A DNA stretch of 64,000 nt, taken from NCBI GenBank assembly GCA_003550325.1, contig QKWP01000012.1:280657-344656 (forward strand), in the 5' to 3' direction. The position numbers and the translations under genes were made by a program. The notes under the pieces are model-generated. The model was not told the origin of the DNA and ran no database searches. It worked only from the letters and a program-made list of their open reading frames with translations. Of this stretch, positions 44,764-56,848 are shown piece after piece; the first letter of the stretch is position 1; each line of letters starts with the position of its first letter. Source of the stretch: Gigaspora rosea. Taxonomy: Eukaryota; Glomeromycota; Glomeromycetes; Diversisporales; Gigasporaceae.

Positions 44764-45736
44764 AAACTCTTTCCATTGATCACTTGTACAAATTTCCGAA
44801 CAAAAGAAAAACAAAAAATTTTTCATTAGTAAATGACGAAGCAGCTAGTAATACTAGTTTTTATAAAGGTCAACCTTCCTTGTATCATCGGGACTCCTTT
44901 ACATATTCGGCACGCAAGCCAGAAGCATCAGTTGTGCAAGATAACTGGCAGTGGGTACCCTTGGTACAAGAAATTCTGGTGGAAGTTAAAAAAGAAAACT
45001 TTCGTCGACGAAGGTGATTATAGCTTGGCTAGGCGGTGAACTAAGAAAAATGAGTTTTTCATCACTCTCTAAGGTTTTTGGTTACAAGGACTTATTCAAC
45101 CATATACCCACTATCATATTCTCGCTGGAAGTCAGTTTTGCTGGAATTTTTGACAAAAAGAGGGAAATTCGGCGTACCCCAAAAGATCGGTATTGTTGTT
45201 CCTATCCTAATCGGGAAGAAGGCATGAGGTGGATAAACAGGAATGGACGCGTAATAGGATGTGACGCAATGGAGTAGGCAGATCTATGGAAATTAAATTC
45301 CAGAATCTTCTTTTAGTTTTCTTTTTTTTATGTACATATAATACTTTGACGAGGCATTTCCTTGCGCAGTATTATATAATTTTTTCATTGATTTCAGATT
45401 TAGGTTTATTTCTAATTCTGTTTTCTTTTGTGTTTCTTTTTTTCTTTCTTTTCTTTGTTTGTTTTTATTTTGTTAGCTTTCTGTCATTAGTGATAGAATT
45501 TTTCTTCGTTTCTTTCATCTTGTAGTCATTTTATTTTGTTTTTGTTTTTTGATATATCGTTTAGGTTTTGTAGTATTTCTCCTTTTTGTTTCATTACCCT
45601 TTTATTTTCTTAGCTTCATTGTTCTTCTTGTATGGTTTGGATATCCTCACCATTGACGCTAGGTGAGAGGGATTTGAAGAGAAATCCTATGTCGCTCTTT
45701 GACGGGGCTGACAAAATTGTCTATCTTATCAGTGAG
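44764..45736 (+). mobile_element. Retroposon-like repeat, copy 2, 5' part
   Basis: Homologous to 6844-7740: AAACTCTTTC start, GATCACTTGTACAAATTTCC, CAGTTGTGCAAGATAACTGG, TTGGTACAAGAAATTCTGGT. The possible old coding stretch reads NDEAASNTSFYKGQ then VQDNWQWVPLVQEILVEV before a frameshift. The element is cut at 45736 by a MULE and resumes at 49309 (GCAGTGCGATAGGTCGCACC, cf. GGCAGGTCGCACC in copy 1) to an A-rich tail at 49476. ATAAACTAAC lies on both outer sides, a likely target duplication in the satellite. Confidence 0.6.
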
Positions 45737-45952
45737 AGGGACGGCTAAAGCCAGGTACATCACGAGATTCCCTGATAATCGATGATCATCAGGTAATTGC
45801 GGGATACACTAAAATAATTTTTTTCGCTAGCAATCCAATTATACCTGAATTTTTTATGTCACGTCACACTAAATAAGAGATCACCTCTTATTTATAAAAA
45901 AATTCGCTCTGCCATTTGATTATTTTTTTATCAAAATAAATCAATAAAATAA

Positions 45953-48270
45953 ATGGACATTAACAAGGCGGAAGAATTAAATAATCCAAGCAAGATTTTA
46001 GAAGCAACTGAAAATGATGTAATATTTTTAGAGACATGTGAAAGTAATAAAGAGAACTTGGAAACGTTTACAGCATGTAACGGTAAAGCTTTTTTTTTTT
46101 TTTTTTTTTTTTGTAACAGTAAAGCTTTATTTTAGTAACGAATAGGATTTTATATTTACTAATATAAAATAAATAGACAGTATCTTATAAATCTCCCACG
46201 AACATTGAAATTAAGTCATATGCATTGTCACAACTTATCTCTAATCAAAGGTGCGTTCTTCTTTTTAATGTTAGGCATTCATTTGAGGTTTTAATAGACG
46301 ACTTTGATAAGGAATGATGGCCCCTTGTTGATAATTTTTGGACCAGATATAGTTCCAGAAATCATAACAATGGTAATAAGATGACTATATTCACATGCCG
46401 GTTTACCAAACACAATCCATCGAGTACACGTAAGGAAGGATTACTGAACGAAAAAAAATGAAAAACTAAGGTTCGTCCGCCAAACCTATGCCAAGCAAAA
46501 ATTAGAGTCTTAAGGTTAGTTACAGAGCAGAAGATCCTCATTGAACGATTCCAAGGTAGCCCTGATCATGCCCATACATACTATTGAAGAACATGAGAAA
46601 TTGAAATACTCTCAGGTTATCCGAAACATAGTAGAAAAGGAAGCAGTTAAAAATTCCCCCCGCCGGTAATTGCCAGTGCAATTAAAGAGTATGCTGCTGA
46701 GAGTTTAATCTTGGAGATAGCATAAAGGAGTTGCGACGAAAGGAGGTTTATAATATTAAATGTAAAGTTCGTAAACCACAAAACACATTTTTTACTGGTA
46801 ATTTAAGTATAGAGTTGAACGTTGATGAATCCATTACTTTTTTGAAAAGTAAAGGATATCAAGTAGAACGCTATGGAGATTTTCATCGGTCAACTTACGG
46901 TTTAGTTTTTGTACACCCGAGCCAGCTAGAGAAGCTTCAACACTTCGGATAGTTAACATTAATGGACTTACGCATAAAACTAACAAGCACGATTGGCGCT
47001 TATTTACACTGTATATTCGGGACAATCATGGTTCTTGGGATGTTGGGGCACATTTTTATGTGAGTAACGAAGATAGTGAAACTGTTATGGAGGCCCTGCG
47101 AATAATTCGATGGTTCAGAAGTTCCTGGAAGCCACGATACTTCCTTACTGACCAGAGTAATGTTGAAACTAATACCATTTCTAAAGCTTTTCCGGGGTTG
47201 TCTGGAGGCAGCAAGAGTGCAGCGTCATTTTCTGCACTGTTCATGTAATGCGCACATGGATGACTAAGATTTATGATACAAAGGCTCGAAGTAAAATGAT
47301 CCTGGCAATGCATAAAATAACAAAAATTGGCTATGATGAACTAATTAAAGAAGCGATCGATAAATACCAAGTTCCCGCCATTAAACAATATATTAAACAG
47401 AATTATATCATAAATACAAATCAATGGGCCCTTTGGGCCCGCCAACATTCCCTCTTGCTTTTACAAATAACCTCGACAAATGCTATTGAGTCATATCACA
47501 GTGAATTAAAAAAATGATGATTTCGTATTATGGATTAATAGGTAGTATTTTTTTTTATTTTATACAGGAGATATATATAGGTAAATAGAAGAATCATTTG
47601 CAAAATTTAAGCAAATCACTATCAATTGATCAGAATCACCTGTAAATTAAATTGATTAATTGTATGATGATTTTAAATTTTTTTTTTTTTAAACAGGCGC
47701 TTGTCATAAAGTAATTGATCTTGATATGAAAAAATGATCAGATGCAGAATATACAGCATTTGAATTTCGTACCAAACAAATCTCTGTTAGTGGTATTGAT
47801 TACGAAATCCTTACTCAAGTTCATAGATTCCCGTTCCCTCTTCAGCAATTAATAATTAGTGAAGTTCATGCAGTTGAAAAAAGATTAGAAAAAGGCAAGG
47901 AACACCTGGTTTGACCTCTCTGAAGTGTAGTTGTCTTTTCTTTCATTGGTACTTACTACCCTGCTGACATATCTTTCATGATCATCTATACGGAGAAAAA
48001 AAACTAACAATTAGTGCTTGGAAAATTTTTCAACAAATGTTCGTGGAAAATGGACTTGAAGTTTACATAACTCAGACGTTAGTAGAAGTAGAATTGCCCC
48101 AAAAAACGGAGGTGGAGAAGGTCGCGGAAAACAGATGTTCAACAGTATATGAATTAATTGAGAGAACACGTAATGCATATTGGAGAATCGAAGAAGAAGG
48201 GAATACAGAACAAAAGTCTACATTTATTGAAATGTTAAAAACTTTGTTAGAATGTATTTTAGATGAGTAA
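45953..48270 (+). pseudogene. Mutator-like (MULE) transposase pseudogene
   Basis: Fragments in shifting frames resemble fungal MULE transposases. An N-terminal FAR1-like region is at 46280-46700 (FEVLIDDFDKE, WTRYSSRNHNNG, VRNIVEKEAV-like). The catalytic region has THKTNKHDWRLFTLYIRDNH (from 46968), PRYFLTDQSN, WALWARQHSLLLLQ and TNAIESYHSELKK (to 47513). After a probable intron to ~47697 comes KQISVSGIDYEILTQVHRFP, a SWIM-like CxC..C/HIFH patch, and a C-terminal piece at 48037-48270. Frameshifts near 46950 and 47220, in-frame stops (47504-47519, 47735, 47980 region) and a T20 run at 46090 show it is dead. The first catalytic Asp lies in a different frame from the following THKTN. Confidence 0.8.
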
Positions 48271-48479
48271 AAGAAAAAATATTCTAATTACGTATCTTTG
48301 AATGCCATTCTTTGTATATCGGATATATACAGTTTTTATTAAATAAAATGTAATATACTGGCTTGGATTGAATCAAAACATGAACAATGCTTAAAAAATT
48401 TAAAAAGAAAACTAAACTAAAACTATTAAAATTTTAGATAGTCGATAGTGCAGGATTTATTAAATGATATTTGCAATAA

Positions 48480-49125
48480 AACGTTCAAATTGTTTTTTAA
48501 TAAATTATATAATTACAAACTAGTAATTTAAAGCGTAAGTGAAAGAACAGAAAAATAATATTTAATAGGGAATTCTGTTGACGATAAGACGTGCACATTG
48601 TTTATTGAATAAACTAAAACTACTGTCTAGTAATTTTAAACATAAATAAAGGGACAGAAAAGCAATATTTAATAGAGAATTCTATTGACAATAAAGTGCG
48701 TACATTGACTTTAGAATAAACTATATATTTACTTCCTGGTAATTAAAAAGAACAGAAAAATAATATTTAATAGAGAATTTTATTGACGATAAGATGTGTA
48801 CATTGTTTTTTAAATATCTAGTAATTTAAAACGTAAGCAAAATAACAGAACACAATACTTAATAGAGAATTCTACTGACGATAAAAGGTGTAAATTATTT
48901 TTTGAATAAACTATTCAGGTCTTTCTTTATGCATTAAATAGTTCTAAGAAGCATAAATTTAAAAAGTTATCAGTTAAAATTTGAGCAAAACTTTATAAAA
49001 AAAATTTTACAAGCGCAGAAAAGTGGTATTTAATAGAGAATTCCATTGACGATAAAATGTGTGCATTGTTTTTGAATAAACTATATACTTACAAACTAGT
49101 GGTTTAAAACATGAGCGCATATGTT
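48480..49125. repeat. ~110-bp satellite inside the MULE
   Basis: Five to six copies of a block AACAGAAAAATAATATTTAA, TAGAGAATTCTATTGACGAT, AAGATGTGTACATTG then TTTTTGAATAAACTA. It lies between the transposase remnant and the right TIR. Confidence 0.75.
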
Positions 49126-49308
49126 GTATTGCAAGATCAACACATTAATAAAAGGCCGCTTAAAGTTATTTTTTTTGCTCCCGGGTAAGAACAAAAAAAA
49201 AAGTTTAAATATCGATATAATAAAATTTTGGATCCTGTGATTACTCGATGATCATTGATCATTAGGAAATCTCATAATGTACCTGGCTTTAGCCGACCCC
49301 TCAGTGAG

Positions 49309-49775
49309 GCAGTGCGATAGGTCGCACCAAGATGCTCTTGAAGTATTCAAGTGATGCCGGACCTGCTATAGATAGAGTATTGATAATAAGTAATTAACAT
49401 AGTTTTGTTATATTATAATCTAATATCTAATAAAGGTACCTCAAGACTGTCAAAGAGTTAAAAAAAAATAATAAATAAATAAACTAACTTATCTTAACCA
49501 CAAATTGTGGAATTATAATAGTAAGTTTGTAATAAAATTTTTTCAATAATTTATAATACAAATTATGACATTCTAATGCAAACTAAAATTTAATTGCATA
49601 TTATATTCACCTGAATAGTGAGTGAATAGGTTCTGTAACAAAATTTTGTTTGCACTTGCTTATAATTGATAATTTTAATGCTAGTTAACTCATTTTATTT
49701 ATAATATTGAATAAATTCTATAACTGAATTTTTCATTAGCTCATGAATAATATTAATTTAGGCTATGCAAAATTA
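49309..49775. repeat. Retroposon 3' end, then satellite right part
   Basis: 49309-49476 is the 3' end of retroposon copy 2, ending TTAAAAAAAAATAATAAATA. From 49477 the ~125-bp satellite resumes (AACTAACTTATCTTAACCAC) for two to three degenerate copies, to about 49775. Confidence 0.6.
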
Positions 49776-50259
49776 TATACCTGGTTTTCATATCATGGGA
49801 TAGTGATCAATAACCTGGTGGCATAGTGTTTTTTTAATAGTAAATAAATTTTTTTAAATAATGGTCAAAAGAAAAATTCATTCATACTTTTATCTCATGA
49901 TTTATTATATCTAATATACAGTATTTTCACTCATGGCATTATCTTGAATAATGGCCTGAATTAAGTTAATTTTGGCTAAATATTGAAATTTACACCAGTA
50001 TTACACCCCTGCATGTTATTATGCAAAAATACAGTAATTGGTTTTCATATCACAAATTAATGATCTATTACAATGACTGCATGATTTTTTTAGTAAAACA
50101 AAACTTAGTACAGCACAAACTCAATATACCATATACAAGACCCTCTCAGATATTAGACCCCTTTGTATTGTAATGAATTAAAAAATTTAATTTTTGAAAT
50201 TGTAAATAATTTCTATATTTGTGTAGTTCCGATATAAATAATTTATACTAAAAAGGTAA

Positions 50260-50663
50260 TGATGGGTGGCTTAGTAGCTTAACTATATGAATGTTATTTT
50301 AGGCACATTAAAACATTATAGTGGCCACATTAATATAGTCGTTTAATCCTGTTGTACCAATTAAAGCCCACTAAGTAATATAGTGGTAACTATGTAGTAT
50401 AATAGAAATTGTAAAGTAAGCATAACCCTCATAGAATAAACTTAGTAATTGCTAAGTAATATAGTAGTAGCTAAGTAATGTAGTCAGAATTTAACATGTA
50501 TATAAAGGCCTCAAGTTCTAGACTAGAAGAAAAATTCAGTTCTATTGTTATTTAATAAAGAATTCTCTTTATTTAGTATTAAATAAATCATTTGACTTTT
50601 AACATAAATAAAGAAATTATACTTATTCTTGAATTCAACTTGCAACTTTAATAATACCCATCA
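50260..50663 (+). mobile_element. Probable solo LTR, ~404 bp
   Basis: Starts TGATGGGT and ends ACCCATCA, an 8-bp TG..CA terminal inversion. Contains TATATAAAGGCCTCAAG (50502) like a TATA box and AATAAAG about 60 bp downstream, as in a U3-R-U5 layout. AAGTAATATAGTGGTAAC-like repeats lie in the U3. No matching target duplication or internal retrotransposon region was found. Confidence 0.5.
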
Positions 50664-51639
50664 TAACTCAATTCAACAGACTGAATTGACTTTTAATCTT
50701 GAATCAGCTTTTATTAAGACTTGAATTCAGTTTAACATAATCCTTCGAAATTATATACATGACTTATATTGGCTTACCAATTGGTCTATAATTTATTCTT
50801 GCACATGTAGGAAAACTCCAAATCTTTTCTGAATTAAACCCACATTGATATTACCTGACTGGGATCAACTCCAATACCCTGGTGAACCCATTATTCATTC
50901 ATATAATATGTTATTATTATTATATTGATATCAGATTATTGATATTTCTGATATTAGCATCACTAGCATCTGTATCTCTATTTATTGCAGTGATTCAGTA
51001 ATAGATCATCTCTTCAGTCTCCACTGATTGCATATTCGACTTTAACCAAATCTTTAATACTTATTTATATCTTCTCCTGTACATGGATAGATTGTAAATA
51101 GGCACTATTGTCTATATTGTTTTACTCACTCTTCCAAACCAACTATTACAGTATGTACTCAGATCTACAACATGGAATAATGTTTTAGTAAAATGTAAAG
51201 ACCTGGTTATACAAATAAATAAAATAGAATAAACCTCCCAATTATTAGACCTATACTCATACAAAAGACTCATAGGTCTAATTATAGATTTTAAAAACAG
51301 TATAATAAAAAAAATCCAGTCCAGCAGTTTACAATAGTATATTTTTATTATAGATACATTATAAGTGTTGGCAAATAATTTGTTCATTAGTAATCATTAT
51401 ATTCTATTGTTATATCATTTATTAATTATAAAATAAATTATATAATACAAGAATGCAATAATTCTCAATCAATAAACTATTTACTAACATATTAAAAATT
51501 TTAACTTTTTGATAATAATTTATTTTTAGAGAGCTCACAAGCTTGAGCATATTAAGAATAGGGCGGACAAGCTGTAACAATACCCACTCAAGATCTATAA
51601 GCACTGCCAAAAGAAAACTTGACTTCTGCTTTTGAACCT

Positions 51640-52400
51640 TTCAGAAGCAATGTGTATGGTGTTAGATTTTGTTTTAGCATTGAGAGGTTATTAGGTTTGA
51701 AAACATTATAAACTTATTGTTAAATCTTTCAAAACTGATCTTGTCAAATATGATAAAAATTTAATTTACCATCTCTATTTCTGCTATATAAATCTAATAG
51801 TTTATAGTATTTTCAAACCTGTTAACTTTTAATACTAAAAAAAAACAAAATAACATAAATATCAGTTTTGAGAGGTTTGACAGTATTAAATTTATATAGC
51901 ATAAAAGAGTTGTAGATTAAATTTTTTATTAGAATTAATAAATTATTAGTTTTGACAATATCAGTTTTAGGAGGTTCAATAGTAAAACAATTACAAGGCT
52001 AGTCTAGTTATATATTGTCTTATCAAATTGATAATTTGTCAAATCTGATAAAAAATTAATATGTCAATTCCATTTTTGCTATATAAATCTGATAGTTTAT
52101 AATGTTTTAAACTTGATAACCTCTCAAAATTTGTTCACTATGTATATAGGTTTGGGGTGGTTCAACAATACTTATAATAGCTAGACATGTATATTATAAT
52201 AGAATGTTTGGACAATTAAAATTGTCAAGTAGCAAATATATTAACAAATTATTACTACATTTACAACTCAATTTTGTTTCAATACTGAAAGATTATCAAG
52301 TTTGAAATCATTATAAACTATTAGATTATATAGCAGAAACGGGGATGGTAAATCAATTTTTATCAAATTTAACAGAATCAGTTTGAAAGATATAATAGTA
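51640..52400. repeat. Cluster of eroded mariner-like MITE copies
   Basis: Words such as ATCAGTTTTGAGAGGTTTGA, GATAACCTCTCAAA and TGCTATATAAATCTGATAGT recur in both orientations, related to the ends of the element at 41316. Boundaries overlap and are too eroded to separate. No gene. Confidence 0.4.
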
Positions 52401-52446
52401 AATGATAGAGGATTATATAAAATACTGCCATGGCAATGTATTACTA

Positions 52447-53060
52447 CCCCTAATCAACCAATTAAACTGCAGGATCAGGTATAATATAAAATCGAAGTGA
52501 TTATGTTTTTTTTTAAAAAATTACCATACTACCTATGAAACAACATAGGTAGCTATTCCACAAAAACTTGTTCACCCCTTAAAATTTTGGGCCAATCAAA
52601 ATTTAAGATCAGGTGTAACGTGATAGTCAAAACAAACATTTTATTTTTCTAAGTATATAAAACTAAAAATGCATTATAGTTGGGTTAGGATGAAAACAGC
52701 ATAGGGTAGAATGCTCTATTAGAAAAATTTCATGAAACCATTTTTAATTAGGCCACAGAAGGTGGTTTCCTAATTAAAAATTAAAGCTATTTGTGTTTTT
52801 TGTAAAAAGATGACTTTGTTTTGAATTTTATATTACACCTGATCCTGAAATTCGATTGGCCAATATTACAGGGGTGAACAATTTTTTGTGAGAGTGCAAG
52901 GGGTGTTCCTATGAAACCATCACTTGTACTCTAACAAAAAAATTTTCTTACAATATTTTGGGTTAGAACTTCTTTGCTAAAACATGCTGCCCCAACTCTA
53001 ACCCTCACCCTAATCCTAAACTAACAAATTGTTTTGATTTCACATTCACCAGATCTTATT
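52447..53060. mobile_element. Abundant MITE family, copy split by another copy
   Basis: The outer ends GCAGGATCAGGTATAATA and TTTCACATTCACCAGATCTT pair weakly. The internal core ATGAAACCATCACTTGTACT then CTAACAAAAAAATT, and CTCTAACCCTCACCCTAATC, sit to the right. Between the halves lies 52561-52892. Confidence 0.55.
52561..52892. mobile_element. Abundant MITE family, nested copy, 332 bp
   Basis: CACAAAAACTTGTTCACCCC and GGGGTGAACAATTTTTTGTG are inverted. Inward, GGCCAATC, GATCAGGTGTAACGT and CAAAACAAA pair with their inverses at 52805-52868. The central hairpin ATTTTTAATTAGG/CCTAATTAAAAAT adds symmetry. Confidence 0.75.
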
Positions 53061-53464
53061 TAATGTGCACATATCGCTACAGCTATATTTTACTAAATTT
53101 AATGATACAAGCTAAAGTAACTTGAATAAAATAAATAAATTGTTAACATTCTGATCATCAACATGTAATAAGGATGTCTAACTACTTTATTTAAGTAATT
53201 GTAAATAGTAAATCTGATATTCACTTCACAATCACACTAATTACAGTATATAACCCAAATTGATTAATAATTAATATGAATTTTCTGTCACCAAATCTCA
53301 GTTTTTTTTCCAAAGCACCCAAATAATAAGTTTGCAAAGTAAAAATCTAGCCTCTAGAGAATTAAGTGTTCTTATAGCTACATATATTGTGAAATATTAA
53401 AGTGAAATGCAAACCAGAACATGAAAAATTACAGTTATGTCAAATTTAATAAAAAAATCAAGCT

Positions 53465-53640
53465 ACTACTGTAAATTACTGTATAAAATACCTGGTAGTT
53501 ATAAACCAAAAATAGAAAAAACAGGTTTATGCAGGTTTTTCCACAAAACAGCCAATAAAATTGCGATAAACTTGAAATAGATCCAGTATAAATCAAGGGG
53601 AATACTGATCAAGGGGGTATTTTCTACATAATTTACGGTA
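53465..53640. mobile_element. MITE (CGTAAATTATGTAGAAAATA end)
   Basis: CTGTAAATTACTGTATAAAA with TACC pairs with GGTATTTTCTACATAATTTA. GATAAACTTGA and CAGGTTTATG are internal. 53641-54280 after it holds only AT-rich DNA and an (AAAAT)5 run at 54212-54237. Confidence 0.5.
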
Positions 53641-54279
53641 CTAATGCATTAACATGTGAAATTGTTATATATATCACTCTATATTATATGATTGTCAAAT
53701 AGAGAGCTTCTATTAGTTAACTGTATTAAAAAAAATTTACAAACCTCACATTACTGACCAAGCCGTTATTTGAACCAATTATAAAAATTTTGCATGGCCT
53801 TAATACAAATTTTTATCTGTTCTGCTATAAATCATAATATGAAATTGATAAAATTTTGATAATTTCACTACGATACGATATAGCATACACTATTCTAACT
53901 CCCTTTAAACAACTCATGCGCCTAGTTTAGTAACTTAAATTTTACTCGGAATTTTGTCAATCTTAAATTGTACATGTGAAACACAGAATTCATTTAAATT
54001 TTCCTATCTTGATCTGGTGTAACAATTATGAATTCTCAAAAGATAAAAATGAAAAATGGCGAGGAAATAAAGAATAACTTAATATGTTATAATTAAATAA
54101 AAACATTTAAATTAATGCGGAGTGTAATATCCGTACTAAACATTGAAGTTATATAATATTATATCATGTTTTGTTCAGTTTTGAAGTTTCGGAGATGAAG
54201 AAAAAAACAAAAAAAATAAAATAAAATAAAATAAAATACTTGAATTAATATTTCTACAATTATAAATATTAACTTTTTA

Positions 54280-56640
54280 ATAAATACAGTCGATAATGTT
54301 TAATTGCATATTATATGCCAAAGATTTTCAAGTATTTAGACAGTATATACATCTAGATAGGCCAAATTTTTGCTATCAAATAAATTTCTTGTTGTATTAG
54401 ATTTTCGTTTTATGTGCTTCGCATCATCATTCGTTAAAGTTTTTTTCAACAAGGGTTGATGTCATCAAATGTATTATTAGAATTCAACGTTTCAGATGTT
54501 AAATTAGGTTCCTTGCATTTTCTATTATAGAACTGTAGATAAAAAAAAAAGCATTATTAGTAATATATGCACATTAAATAGTTGAACATGCGTCGATATT
54601 GCTATTGCTTACTATTTAAGTCGTATTGATGAAAATATTATTGATTGGTTACAGATTGGTAATATATATCGATATTATCCAAGCCATCAAAAGGTGTTAC
54701 GATAAATGACGTTAATTCATCATCATTAATTGGCGCATCAACGTTAATTTGCGTGTCTGTGCTATCTATTGGTGAATATAAATATCAAACATTAATGTGA
54801 AGATCAGGTATAACCCGAATTTTTCGAAAAAATGGAGCTTTTTTTCAAAAATAGAAATTTTTTAATTTTTTAAATTTTTTTAATTTAAAAATTAAGCAAC
54901 TTTAAAATTTATAAAAAGATAACGATCGAGCACAGTAAACAATACCGTAGGGTGTGGTTAATACACTGTATGCATCATCAACAGGATTAAATATGCAGTT
55001 AGATAAATTAGATGGAATTATCGCATTATTTCCTCAGCTATATTTAGACACGTACAAATTCTAAGTTAGTGATATGACAATATCAGGTGCGAACGTTTAT
55101 GATTAAATATATTAGACAAACCTTGGATTGATAAGGCACCTGATACCGTCAGACTAGTTCCGTGATTCGTAGGCAATGTCATATCGGCGTGGGCTTTCTC
55201 AGAAGCTTGTACAGGAGTGTCTATTTTAGATTCATTAACAGTTTGCGGTGGGCTTAATGGCATTTAGAGTAAATTTTCTAAGAAATTATTAGGTACAGTA
55301 TTTGAACGGTGACGTTTTTTTGATATAGTTTTACTCCTTGGTTTTAGGTTTGAAACGTTAGGCATTGTTTGTCGGCGTGACGGTTTAGACTTAGATAATG
55401 AATTTAATTTAATTTGGGTCCAGACGCTTGTTGGAAATTGTTAGATTTTAAACTTTTCATTTTAAGCTTGTACTCTTGTTGAAGATTGTGCTGTGGGTAT
55501 TTGGATTGTTAGAAACTTTAAATTTACTTTCTCCATTATTGAATATAACAGAACAGAAAATGAAGAAAGTCCTTAGCTTGAGAGCAAAGTATTTATTGAA
55601 TAGGTTACTTGTATATTATATAAAAAAAGTTTATGGATCATCGTTATATAAAACGTACTACTACATTTTTTCTGTAGTTACTATGTTTAATGATCTACCA
55701 GTTCCCAAACATAAACTGGTACGTATACGTGCGTACCGCGTACCATTAGCGTTAGTAAGCGTAATGCATATTTAGGTATTATATCGAATTATTTTCTGAA
55801 AAAGTTAGGTTCCTTTAAAGGAAATTCACCTTTTAGTAATAAAGGCGGCTCTTCTTTGTTCGAATTTTGAATTATTCGCTAAACAAATGAATGGTTTCTT
55901 ACAATTTTCTTAAAAAAAAATAGCAAATCGTAGAGAAGGTTGTATAATGTTACAATAAATACATCTAAATTTTCATAAATCTGTCATGGGTATGTATTTG
56001 AAGCGAAAGACTCTTGCTAAATGTAAGTTCTTAAATAACGTCATAATACTGAACCGATCTTACTTTATAATCTTAGATTATTTTAAAATAAATAAATGCT
56101 CTATTATTTTAATTTAAAGTTTTATCTTTGTGGTACCAAAGTTTCCGCCATTTACCAGACATGTATTGCTTTTTAAGAAACGTAAATAACTCCCGGCCGA
56201 CGAACTTTATCATTATTACCGTTAATTCCTCTTATAGAAATTTCTTTTTTAAGCAACTTTCATAAAAGTAATTAGTTGATAGGCAACAACAAACAAATCA
56301 CTTATAATGTACTATAATATCTTTTTTTTTTCTATTCTGTCTATGCGTCAAAACAGGAATTACTACAAACATTAAAGTGTAGATCCTCTGGTAAGGAAAT
56401 ACCATATTTCGGAAACAGCTACGTCTATGGTTTTTTGATGCCGTTAGGTGGATTCTAATTTAATAATAAAAATATTAACCACTCTATTATTAAAAATATT
56501 TTATTTCATTTGCTCTATGATTTTTATTCATTACATATCGGCATTCCTTCACGGGCGTAATATCAGACTAAATCAAGTATTTGATAAAATAGGAAATACG
56601 AAGAGTTGAAAAGTGTAGTCTCCCACGAATTAATGAGAAG
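54280..56640. repeat. Diverged segmental duplication, copy 2 (partner 28600-30850)
   Basis: Landmarks as listed for copy 1, in the same order and orientation over about 2.3 kb. It contains the reverse-strand pseudogene at 55066-55460 and ends ~200 bp upstream of the F-box/LRR gene. Copy 1 has no such gene after it. Confidence 0.6.
55066..55460 (-). pseudogene. Ser/Lys-rich protein pseudogene
   Basis: Reading from ATG 55460, an extra AAATT repeat breaks the frame near 55410. The following frame reads KSKPSRRQTMPNVSNLK and SKKRHRSNTVPNNFLENLL to a TAA at 55264-55266, then continues in frame (PLSPPQTVNESKIDTPVQ) to 55066. The basic, Ser-rich sequence has no domain I recognise. SKK..SN.VP..FL is shared with 29274. 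One slippage and one nonsense codon suggest a recent death, or an intron that removes them. Confidence 0.45.
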
Positions 56641-56848
56641 ATTATCCAATTTACGAAAGAAAAAAGAAAAAAACTTTTTTGGTACCACGTAAAGTAATTT
56701 GATTGGCTAATTGCGCTTGGCAATTACAATCTACTCAAATGTGTAAAGTAATTTCTTCGCAATTAATAATCTTAGATTCCAACAAAAAAAAACTATTTAA
56801 TCAATTGTTTCTTGTCAATTTTTACACCAAATTTTTTAGTTCATTAAA

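Larger units (their letters stand above)
45737..49300 (+). mobile_element. MULE-type DNA transposon, 3.56 kb, decayed
   Basis: The ends GGGACGGCTAAAGCCAGGTA and TACCTGGCTTTAGCCGACCC are inverted, with pairing continuing to about 45815 and 49220 (GATGATCATC region). The direct duplication TCAGTGAG flanks it (45729-45736, 49301-49308). Homology of the two flanks to copy 1 of the retroposon confirms a clean insertion. It carries a broken Mutator-like transposase and an internal satellite. Confidence 0.85.

Noticed and set aside
51112..51610. Reverse-strand frames of 60-90 codons
   Set aside because: Hydrophobic low-complexity AT translation with no family resemblance.
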